Assembly: GCF_047123815.1 (NCBI RefSeq)
Contig: NZ_CP138920.1
Coordinates: 1,674,001 to 1,738,000 of the forward strand
From: Maricaulis sp017643475
GTDB taxonomy: Bacteria; Pseudomonadota; Alphaproteobacteria; Caulobacterales; Maricaulaceae
Length of the DNA: 64,000 nucleotides
Direction: 5' to 3'
Shown here: one piece after another, positions 1 to 6,650 of the stretch
Position numbering within the stretch: the first letter of the stretch is position 1
Layout: every line of letters begins with the position of its first letter
The notes under the pieces: generated by a model
Databases searched by the model: none
Told to the model about the DNA's origin: nothing
The model's input: the letters and a program-made list of their open reading frames with translations, nothing else
Made by a program: the position numbers and the translations under genes

Positions 1-1
1 G

Positions 2-430
2 CTGATTGGCCCGCTGCAGACCAACAAGGCTGCCGACGCTGTCGCCTTGTTTGATGTCATCGAGAGTGTTGACCGGGAGAAGCTTGCACGCGCTCTGGCC
101 AGCGAGATGGTCAAGCAGGATCGCCAGCCACGTCTCTATGTCCAGGTGAATACCGGCGAGGAGGAGCAGAAATCGGGAATTGCTCCCGCAGATCTACCGG
201 CCTTTCTCGCTCTGTGTCGCGAGGAGCTGGGTCTCGAGATCGAAGGCTTGATGTGTATTCCGCCGGTGCAGGAGCCGGCCGGGCTGCATTTTGCGCTCCT
301 GGCCAGGCTCGCGCGCGAGAATGATGTGGCCAGGCTCTCCATGGGGATGAGCGCGGACTATGAAACGGCCATCCAGTTGGGCGCAACTTCGGTCCGCGTG
401 GGCACAGCTGTTTTTGGCAGCCGCGACTAG
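2..430 (+). CDS. yggS: YggS-family PLP homeostasis protein, 3' part
   Basis: C-terminal 142 residues of a YggS/PROSC-family protein; the gene begins before the window. The family binds pyridoxal 5'-phosphate on a single TIM-barrel domain and buffers cellular PLP; no enzyme activity is established. Visible hallmarks are the IGPLQTNK segment at the window edge, VNTGEEEQKSG in the barrel, and the C-terminal SMGMSADYETAIQLG...VRVGTAVFG segment that holds the PLP phosphate. The reading frame is open to base 2. The TAG stop overlaps the stop of the convergent L,D-transpeptidase gene within a single CTAG. Confidence 0.95.
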   Translation: MIGPLQTNKAADAVALFDVIESVDREKLARALASEMVKQDRQPRLYVQVNTGEEEQKSGIAPADLPAFLALCREELGLEIEGLMCIPPVQEPAGLHFALLARLARENDVARLSMGMSADYETAIQLGATSVRVGTAVFGSRD

Positions 431-933
431 CCGATCACAATGTGATCGCCGGGTCTGACCAATCTCAGAAAGCTTCGGACGTCGGCATTCGCCAGGGCGA
501 CACAGCCTTCTGTTGGCTGATAATCCCCGCGCTTGCAATGCAGGAAAATTGCCGATCCAGCACCCGGGGTCGGCGGATCATCATTGTGCCCCAGCACCAC
601 GACAATGTCGTAAAGCTCGTCCTCTCGCCACATCTTTTCGTGTGAGGCCATGAACGGCAGGCGGACCGGGCAGTTATAGGCCGCGTCCTGCGGCGCATCG
701 CACCAGCCATCATCTTCCCGAAGCGCGCGGCACGGAAGTGCGGTTTCCGGTGGCTCGCCGCGGTCCGGACGATAGAGAACCCGGCGAACCGGATAGCGGC
801 CGGTGGGTGTCGCGCCATCACCTTCGCGTTTGTCGTCTGCGGCGATCACACCGGATCGCCCTAACGCCGCCCTCACATGAATGTCGGCGCCCGTGATCCA
901 TCCGTCAGTTGAAACTTTCCAGTCCATGACCAC
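427..933 (-). CDS. YkuD-domain L,D-transpeptidase family protein
   Basis: 168 residues, almost entirely one YkuD domain. The family makes 3-3 crosslinks in peptidoglycan or ties proteins to it, using a catalytic cysteine. Here His132 and the TEGC motif (residues 141-144, Cys144) form the expected His/Cys arrangement, although the usual SHGC is TEGC, as in the compact COG3786-type members. No signal peptide or membrane segment is evident at the N-terminus, so export is uncertain. A start two codons downstream (Met3) is also possible. It converges on yggS with a 4-bp stop overlap. Substrate is inferred from family only. Confidence 0.85.
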   Translation of the reverse strand: MVMDWKVSTDGWITGADIHVRAALGRSGVIAADDKREGDGATPTGRYPVRRVLYRPDRGEPPETALPCRALREDDGWCDAPQDAAYNCPVRLPFMASHEKMWREDELYDIVVVLGHNDDPPTPGAGSAIFLHCKRGDYQPTEGCVALANADVRSFLRLVRPGDHIVIG

Positions 934-1100
934 ATAGCTAGCGCAGAATGAGCGGTTTCGCGAGCGCAGTGAGTCAGGTTAATTGGTCTTGTGGATCAGA
1001 GACTTGCTTTCATGGCTCCACATTCGCTTGAAGGGTAGGCTGAAGCGGACAGGCCGGGCAGATGATTTGCCTTGTTCCGCGAAATGGGCATGATCAAAAC

Positions 1101-1787
1101 ATGAGCGCACAAAAAACCATCCTGATTATTGATGACGATGATGATCTGCGTGAGGCGCTGATCGATCAATTCGCCCTTCACGAGGAATTCCGCACAATCG
1201 AGGCCGATACGGCCGGTGGCGGCATCAGCCGCTCCAAAGAAGAGCGGGCTGATCTTATCCTGCTGGACGTGGAATTGCCGGACATGGACGGGCGCGAGGC
1301 TTGCCGCCTGATGCGCAAGAATGGTGTCAGCTCACCGATCGTCATGCTGACGGGTCAGGATACTGATGCCGACCAGATCCTGGGTCTGGAATCCGGTGCG
1401 AATGACTACGTCACCAAGCCGTTCAAGTTTTCCGTTCTCCTGGCCCGTGTTCGCGCGCATCTGCGTTCGCACGAGCAGAGCGAGGATGCTGTCTTCCAGA
1501 TCGGGCCGTATGAGTTCCGTCCGGCGATGAAGCTGCTGGTCACCGAGGATGAGCGCAAGGTGCGTCTCACCGAGAAAGAGACCAATATTCTCAAATACCT
1601 CTATCGTGCCGGCGGCAAGCCTGTGCCGCGCGACGAACTGTTGCACGAGGTCTGGGGATATAATCCAGCCGTCACCACGCACACGCTGGAGACCCATATC
1701 TACCGCCTGCGCCAGAAAATCGAGCCGGACACGTCCCATGCGCGTCTTCTGGTGACAGAGAGCGGTGGCTACCGGCTCTCGAGCTAG
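1101..1787 (+). CDS. OmpR/PhoB-type response regulator
   Basis: 228 residues: an N-terminal receiver domain (about 1-120) and a C-terminal winged-helix DNA-binding domain (about 130-228). The acidic cluster DDDDD at 11-15, phosphoacceptor Asp56 (LLDVELPDMDG), Thr84 and Lys106 are all in place, so phosphorylation competence is expected. The wing ends in the typical ESGGYRL segment. An upstream in-frame ATG at 1062 would add 13 residues with no similarity to receivers, so the ATG at 1101 is preferred. No kinase gene lies beside it, so its partner is unknown. It converges on xth with stops overlapping in CTAG. Confidence 0.9.
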   Translation: MSAQKTILIIDDDDDLREALIDQFALHEEFRTIEADTAGGGISRSKEERADLILLDVELPDMDGREACRLMRKNGVSSPIVMLTGQDTDADQILGLESGANDYVTKPFKFSVLLARVRAHLRSHEQSEDAVFQIGPYEFRPAMKLLVTEDERKVRLTEKETNILKYLYRAGGKPVPRDELLHEVWGYNPAVTTHTLETHIYRLRQKIEPDTSHARLLVTESGGYRLSS

Positions 1788-2602
1788 TCTCGGCCCTCGA
1801 TGCGCAGCGTAACCGGTGCGTGATCAGATGGTTTCTCGTACCCGCGCAGGTCTTCCCATACCTTGAAACCGTCCCGGCCGGCGGCGACAGAGCGGTCTTT
1901 TACGCTGGGGGCGGCCCAGATGTGATCAAGGCGTCGACCGCGATTGGCCTTGCGCCAGTCCCGCGCGCGATAGCTCCACCATGTGTAGACCTTCTCGTCC
2001 ATCGGCACGAGTTCGCGGGCGATATCAGCGAAGTCACCTGCCTGGCGGATGCGCTCCAGCGCCTCGGTCTCGACCGGTGTGTGGGAAACGACTTTCAGCA
2101 ATTGCTTGTGCGACCAGACATCGTGTTCATAGGGCGCAATATTGAAATCACCGACCAGGACCAGCGGGGCGTCTTCGGCATGGCGGTCGCCGAAATAGGT
2201 CTCCAGGCGCGCCAGGAATTCCATCTTGTGGGCGAACCGCGGATTGGTCTCCGGGTTCGGCTCGTCTCCGCCGGCCGGGATATAGAAATTGTGCAGTTCG
2301 ATGCCTTCGACCATCACACGCTGGTGACGAGCTTCTTCGCGCGGGCACAGGCCTTCATCGCCGATATCTTCCAGCGGGAATTTCGAGGCAATGGCCACGC
2401 CATGCATGCCCTTCTGGCCGCGTACGTGGAAATGAGAGAAGCCCATTTCGCGGAAAGCCTCTTCGGGAAACTCGTGGTTCTGGCACTTGATCTCCTGCAG
2501 GCAGAGCACGTCCGGATCGGCCTGTTTCACCCACTCGGCGACCAGCGGCGCACGAAGACGGACAGAATTGATGTTCCAGGTAGCAAGGGTAAATCCGGTC
2601 AT
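1784..2602 (-). CDS. xthA: Exodeoxyribonuclease III
   Basis: 272-residue endonuclease/exonuclease/phosphatase-fold enzyme that cleaves at abasic sites and removes 3' blocking groups in base excision repair. Key segments are TWNINSVRLR near the N-terminus, the metal-binding LQEIK (Glu37), GDFNIAP in the middle, RLDHIW, and the C-terminal SDHAPV catalytic His. A longer frame to 2692 exists, but the ATG at 2602 fits the family and overlaps the upstream gene's stop by 4 bp (ATGA), implying translational coupling. Proximity to lolA and ftsK matches a common alphaproteobacterial gene neighbourhood. Confidence 0.96.
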   Translation of the reverse strand: MTGFTLATWNINSVRLRAPLVAEWVKQADPDVLCLQEIKCQNHEFPEEAFREMGFSHFHVRGQKGMHGVAIASKFPLEDIGDEGLCPREEARHQRVMVEGIELHNFYIPAGGDEPNPETNPRFAHKMEFLARLETYFGDRHAEDAPLVLVGDFNIAPYEHDVWSHKQLLKVVSHTPVETEALERIRQAGDFADIARELVPMDEKVYTWWSYRARDWRKANRGRRLDHIWAAPSVKDRSVAAGRDGFKVWEDLRGYEKPSDHAPVTLRIEGRD

Positions 2603-3273
2603 GTTCTTTCCTGATCGGCAAGACGAAGGGCTTGCACAAATTCCTGCAGTAATTCGGCGTCCAGCGCATCTTCCTGGCGCAGGCTGGAGCACAGATCAAC
2701 GCCGTATGGGCGCACCCTCCTGACAGCGTCCAGGACATTGCCTGCCTTCAAGCCACCGGCCAGCATGACCGGCTTGTTTGTCGCGGCGACGAAGCGAGCG
2801 CTGATCGACCAGTCGTGCACATCGCCGGTGCCACCCAATGTTTCGATGGCCGCGCTCGGCTTCCCGCTGTCCAGCAGGAAGGCGTCGATGTGACGCTCAT
2901 AACGCGAGATAAGTCCGAGAGCGCCCTCGTCCTCGACATGGATGACCTGGACCAGGTTCAGCTCAGGCCGGGACGATCGCAGGCGCTCGAGCTCGTCCGG
3001 GTCGAGATGCCGGACAATCTGCAGATTGCTCACACCGCTCTCTTCGGCAGCAGCGGCGAGGGTCGTGGCCGTGGTTTCGCTGGTCAGCAGCCAGGGCTCA
3101 ACCGTGTCGGGAAGTTCGGCAGCGATGCTACGCGCTTGTGCATAGGTGATCGTGCCCGGGCCCGAGGGCATCGGGCCGACCAGACCGAGGATATCTGCGC
3201 CAGCGGCAACAGCCATACGCGCCTCGCCCACGCTCTTGATGCAGCAGACCTTGAGGCGGGTTCGGACGGCCAT
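2599..3273 (-). CDS. TrpF-like phosphoribosylanthranilate isomerase family protein
   Basis: 224-residue TIM barrel resembling phosphoribosylanthranilate isomerase of tryptophan synthesis. The N-terminal Lys8-Val9-Cys10 matches the KxC catalytic start, a DS in FLLDSGK fits the general-acid aspartate, and GGLKAGNV plus the GVDLCSSLR C-terminus fit the phosphate-binding loops. Departures are the sequence CCIKS instead of CGIT and PSGPGT where typical TrpF has a SPR motif. No trpB or trpA follows; the gene sits in an operon with xth and a hypothetical gene. It may be the sole TrpF or a paralogue with another substrate. The ATG at 3273 is chosen because the longer frame lacks family character. Confidence 0.7.
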   Translation of the reverse strand: MAVRTRLKVCCIKSVGEARMAVAAGADILGLVGPMPSGPGTITYAQARSIAAELPDTVEPWLLTSETTATTLAAAAEESGVSNLQIVRHLDPDELERLRSSRPELNLVQVIHVEDEGALGLISRYERHIDAFLLDSGKPSAAIETLGGTGDVHDWSISARFVAATNKPVMLAGGLKAGNVLDAVRRVRPYGVDLCSSLRQEDALDAELLQEFVQALRLADQERT

Positions 3274-3275
3274 GA

Positions 3276-3887
3276 TCAGAGGATGTTGTAGGTATTGCCA
3301 GCCAGGCCAACGGGCCAGCGACCACGGGCAAACAGGCGCCAACGAGCTAGGAAGGGATGCGGGTCGTCCTCGCCATCGGCCTCGGCCATGACCACAAGCG
3401 CGGCACCATTGGCGGCCTGGGCCAGGGCCCCGGCGGCAGCGTGGACGAGCTCGATATCGGTGACGTCGGAGATGGCAGCCGCATCCTCAACCGCGTCGCG
3501 GGCTGTATCGCCGGTTTGCTGGGCGATCAGGGCAAGGGCTGCGGAGACCGCCTGCTCGTCCAGGCGCTCAAGAGCTTGCGCCACGAGAGCGGTGCGCAGC
3601 ATTTCCTCCGCTTCCCAGCTGATCGGATCGCGGTCGAGCGTTTCCGCGGCAATAGCAGCGTCGTCCCAGTCCGAAAGCAGCGCCGGCTCGGCTTCGGGAA
3701 AGCCCAGTCCATCCAGGTAATAACGGGACAGGGCCTGTTCGCGGGCGTCCAGCGGCTCTCCCAGGCGGGAAAACCAGGTGTTGGCGTTCATACTGTCGGC
3801 AAAGGCCTTGACCCGATACAGCAGCGGAATTTCTTCCAGCAGGCGCGGGACGTCAGGCGTTTCCGGTTCGTCGTCTTCGAAATACAT
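3276..3887 (-). CDS. Conserved-looking hypothetical protein
   Basis: 203 residues, very acidic at the N-terminus (MYFEDDEPETPD), mostly helical and alanine-rich in the C-terminal half, with no signal peptide or membrane helix. I do not recognise a family. It stops 2 bp before the TrpF-like start and so probably heads a three-gene minus-strand operon with that gene and xth. Coding character is supported by the tight spacing and G+C-rich third positions. Function unknown. Confidence 0.75.
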   Translation of the reverse strand: MYFEDDEPETPDVPRLLEEIPLLYRVKAFADSMNANTWFSRLGEPLDAREQALSRYYLDGLGFPEAEPALLSDWDDAAIAAETLDRDPISWEAEEMLRTALVAQALERLDEQAVSAALALIAQQTGDTARDAVEDAAAISDVTDIELVHAAAGALAQAANGAALVVMAEADGEDDPHPFLARWRLFARGRWPVGLAGNTYNIL

Positions 3888-4028
3888 GGCGTCTATCTAG
3901 CGCGAGATCGGCCGGGCGCAACAGGGCGAAACGGCGAGTCCTAGCTCCAGGCACCGACGTTTTTGCCGGGCCAGCACCTCCACCACCAGCCCATAGAAAC
4001 AGTAGGACCCTACATCGCGGTCGCTTTT

Positions 4029-4466
4029 TTACTTTGCTTGGTCTCGAGAGCTGGATCCTCGGACGGCAAGCGAGACGAGGGGAGGAAACAGCCAGATTGA
4101 CAGGATCGGTAGGAAGAACACTTGTAGGCCACGCAATCCAGATCGTCGGAACATCCTGATTGTCCACACGGTCAATGCGAGATAGGCCGTGACCACGAGA
4201 GGCCCAAAATATACGGTCTGATTGGCTGCCACGAGGTAAGTGCTCACGGATAACCACGCGCCTGCACCGATTATCAATTGCCTGATACCGAACCGTTCGA
4301 ATCGCCACAAAGCATAGGTATTGGGAAACAGGATCATCGCTGGAACGAAGAAATAAAGCAGGTCTGTTGTGCGGTACTGACCAACGAGTACCGGCACAGC
4401 TCTCGAAAGCTCGGTGATTAAAAGAAGTCCACCGAAGAAAATCGCGTAGTAAGAATATCTAATCAT
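4029..4466 (-). CDS. Small multi-pass membrane protein of unknown function
   Basis: 145 residues with about five hydrophobic segments (roughly 5-28, 34-58, 66-82, 88-108 and 115-135), separated by short Arg-rich loops. No domain recognised. The nucleotide composition is less G+C-rich than in the flanking genes and it stands alone, with about 140 bp below and 500 bp above without genes, so recent acquisition is possible but unproven. A competing frame on the same strand (3853-4308) has no protein-like features. Start at 4466 is the first ATG; there is no strong ribosome-binding site. Confidence 0.55.
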   Translation of the reverse strand: MIRYSYYAIFFGGLLLITELSRAVPVLVGQYRTTDLLYFFVPAMILFPNTYALWRFERFGIRQLIIGAGAWLSVSTYLVAANQTVYFGPLVVTAYLALTVWTIRMFRRSGLRGLQVFFLPILSIWLFPPLVSLAVRGSSSRDQAK

Positions 4467-4732
4467 CGCTCTTGCTCACGACGTCTCCGGTTAGACCTTC
4501 TGACGCAGCAACTGTTGCCTCGATATTGATTGTGACTTCGAACAAGTAACCACGCATACCGTCGCGTTTCGTCAGACAATAAGTGTGATCAACCAGACCA
4601 CCTCTCTAGCGAGCATACTTGGGTACTCGAAAACTGACAATTCGGTGGCGATTCCGGAGTGGATAACGAGTTGCTTTTCGTCGGAACCATCAGGCGGGGC
4701 GCCTAAGGAGCCGGGAAATTCATCGTCACCCC

Positions 4733-4775
4733 AAATAGAAAGCGCCCGGTCTCGAGGGGGGTGAGACCGGGCGCT
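4733..4775 (-). terminator. Strong hairpin with U-rich tail downstream of lolA
   Basis: Perfect 13-bp inverted repeat, AGCGCCCGGTCTC (4741-4753) with its complement at 4763-4775 and a 9-nt loop. On the minus strand it is followed by TTCTATTT, consistent with intrinsic termination of lolA or of the candidate RNA. The tail is interrupted by C and A, so efficiency is uncertain. Confidence 0.55.
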
Positions 4776-4895
4776 AAAGCCATGCGCCTGTTAATTTCAG
4801 CGCAGCGCCGGGAGGGGATCAAACCGGCGCAACTGAGAGGGACGGATCCGCTAGCGGGGGGACGACGCTGATCCATAACGCCCGTCAGTCAGCGT
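4733..4895 (-). ncRNA. Candidate structured small RNA or long lolA 3' UTR
   Basis: Reading the minus strand, three hairpins follow one another: ACGCTGA/TCAGCGT arms at 4895-4889 and 4871-4865, GCGCCGG/CCGGCGC at 4830-4824 and 4811-4805, then a perfect 13-bp stem at 4775-4763 and 4753-4741 followed by TTCTATTT. A weak promoter-like pair, TTGCAG (4928-4923) and CGTTAT (4905-4900) with 17-bp spacing, lies just upstream. This could be an independent RNA of roughly 160 nt or simply the lolA 3' UTR. No known RNA family was recognised. Confidence 0.3.
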
Positions 4896-4973
4896 TACAA
4901 TAACGCCACAGTTTCTCTCTTTCTGCAAATAAAAAATGATAAAGAAATTGCATGTGGCAAAAAAACATCAACT

Positions 4974-5642
4974 CTATCGGCGCCCGCGACGCGAATCACG
5001 GCCATCATCGGGTTCGGGGATGACGAAGAGGCGGGGGCTCAATTCGACATCAACCTCTTGATCCTGAATGATAACTCGCGTCATCTGACCCAGAGCGTCG
5101 GTGACGAACCACTCACGAAGAATGTATGTCGGCTCTTCAAAAACGAATTGCACCGTACCCTGCATTTCATCATTCGGATCGCGCAGGGTGACATAGATGA
5201 AGCCGAGCTCACGCACGATATCGATGATCTCTGCATCCGCAGCCAGATCGATCTCGTCGGCCAGCAGCCAGTAGAGCGGTGTGGAGCGGATAGGCGCGCG
5301 ATCAACGGTCTCCAGGGCGGCATCCTCGATCGCCACTGTCGTGCCGTCGGCAATCACCGTGATCGGGCTGGGGTCGTCATATTCGAAGCGCAACCGGCCG
5401 GGCCGGTCCATGGAAAGCAGTCCGCTGATCAGCGCGCCGTGCGGAGACACCTGGGTAAAGCGGGCCCGCATCGTATCGACGGAGTTGAGATAGCCATTGA
5501 TCCCGGCCATCGCGGCATCGGCATCGAAAGTGTCGGCAGCTGTGGTTTCAGCCGAAGCCGGTTCGGCTGTCGATTGCTCCGGCGTGGTCTGTGCGGGGTC
5601 GGCGGCCTGAAGGAACAGGCTTGACAGTAACATCGTAATCAT
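4974..5642 (-). CDS. lolA: LolA-family outer-membrane lipoprotein carrier protein
   Basis: 222 residues. LolA ferries lipoproteins through the periplasm from LolCDE to the outer membrane. After a short hydrophobic start (MITMLLSSLFLQA, a weak signal peptide) and a Thr/Ala/Glu-rich linker, residues 45-205 show the LolA pattern: YLNSVDTMRARFTQV, a SGLLSMDRPGRLRFEYDDPSP strand pair, IADGTTVAIED and LYWLLADEIDL. The C-terminus is short and Arg-rich (RDSRRGRR). No in-frame start lies further upstream, so the signal peptide is unusually short. Position near ftsK and xth fits the family's usual neighbourhood. Confidence 0.85.
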   Translation of the reverse strand: MITMLLSSLFLQAADPAQTTPEQSTAEPASAETTAADTFDADAAMAGINGYLNSVDTMRARFTQVSPHGALISGLLSMDRPGRLRFEYDDPSPITVIADGTTVAIEDAALETVDRAPIRSTPLYWLLADEIDLAADAEIIDIVRELGFIYVTLRDPNDEMQGTVQFVFEEPTYILREWFVTDALGQMTRVIIQDQEVDVELSPRLFVIPEPDDGRDSRRGRR

Positions 5643-5704
5643 GGCGACAAGCTGGACCGGTATTGCGGCACGAGCAAGACCGGTCCGTTCATTTTCACGG
5701 CAGT

Positions 5705-6559
5705 TTAATCAGCCTGAGAGGTATAGCTCACTTCGTGCAAGGACAGTTGCGACTGACGCCAGTGCGGCGAGAAGATGAACCGCCCGTCCGGCGTTCCACC
5801 ACTGGAGTTCAGCATGATCTCCTCGTCGGCAAAATCATCCAGCACAGTCAGGCCCAGCTGCTCATTCCAGTGTAGAAGACGACCATTCAGGTCACTGAGG
5901 ATCAGCCCGCCCCGTCCATCGGTCACGACACCGTCCAGCGAGCCCTCGCCCTCGAAAATCACCTCATAGTCGTATGTTTCCGGGTCGACGCGGACCAGAT
6001 TTCCAACGCCGCTCGAACACACGACATAGATCCAGCCATCAACAAACTCGATACCGTTTGCCCCGGTGAAGGCCTCTCCGGCAGCAACCTGGCTCCAGAC
6101 GCCGTCATGATGGCGGAACAGCGCGCCGACGCGCGTATCCGTTGCCCACAGGGCACCTTCACCGTCGATGGCGAGATCATTGAACAACGCTGCGTCTTCA
6201 GGTGCTTCAAGGCGTTCGATCTCACGGCCGGTCTGGCGGTCGAGGATGATGACGCGCTGACCCTGGTCGCTGAAATAGACACGATCCGCGGAACTGATAA
6301 TGCCCAGCGGGCCTTCATAGCCGCTCGCCCAGTATTCCTGGAACTCTCCCGTCACCAGGTGCAGGCGGGAGAGATAGCCGCCCTGTTCGGCATTCTCCGG
6401 GCCCTGGTTGCCGATTATGGCCCAGTCGCTGTTGGCCGGGACATGCACGGCCTCCGGGCGGGAGACATTGTCGGTGCGCCAGATTTCAGTGGCAGTGGGT
6501 TGGGTAAAGGCGGGCGCGCTCAGCGCGGCGGCCACAAGGATACCGGATACGAGTTTCAT
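5705..6559 (-). CDS. Exported SMP-30/gluconolactonase-like beta-propeller protein
   Basis: 284 residues with a clear signal peptide (MKLVSGILVAAALSAPAFT, cleavage near residue 20). The rest is a repeated beta-propeller pattern resembling SMP-30/LRE proteins: WAIIGNQG, GPLGIISSADRVYFSD, NDLAIDGEGALWATD, GANGIEFVDGWIYVV, LDGVVTDGRGGLILSD. Family members hydrolyse lactones or act as binding propellers; the substrate here is unknown. A GAGGAATAG element sits directly before the ATG. It lies between lolA and ftsK on the same strand with gaps of 62 and 91 bp. Confidence 0.75.
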   Translation of the reverse strand: MKLVSGILVAAALSAPAFTQPTATEIWRTDNVSRPEAVHVPANSDWAIIGNQGPENAEQGGYLSRLHLVTGEFQEYWASGYEGPLGIISSADRVYFSDQGQRVIILDRQTGREIERLEAPEDAALFNDLAIDGEGALWATDTRVGALFRHHDGVWSQVAAGEAFTGANGIEFVDGWIYVVCSSGVGNLVRVDPETYDYEVIFEGEGSLDGVVTDGRGGLILSDLNGRLLHWNEQLGLTVLDDFADEEIMLNSSGGTPDGRFIFSPHWRQSQLSLHEVSYTSQAD

Positions 6560-6650
6560 CTATTCCTCACAATGCCGCGCGAGGAGACAAGCAGGTCAAA
6601 GGCCCTGGGGCCATTCAACACAGCGTCAGCGAGATTACGGATGTTTCAGG

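Larger units (their letters stand above)
4467..4973. other. Gene-free stretch between lolA and a membrane protein gene
   Basis: About 500 bp without a convincing reading frame. The half nearest the membrane gene (4467-4730) shows nothing definite. The half nearest lolA (4735-4930) holds three inverted repeats in a row and is annotated separately as a possible structured RNA. Confidence 0.6.

Noticed and set aside
971..990. GAGTC and TTAA upstream of the response regulator as a CcrM/CtrA control site
   Set aside because: Only one half of the CtrA motif is present (no second TTAA at 7 bp) and GANTC is too common to count alone.
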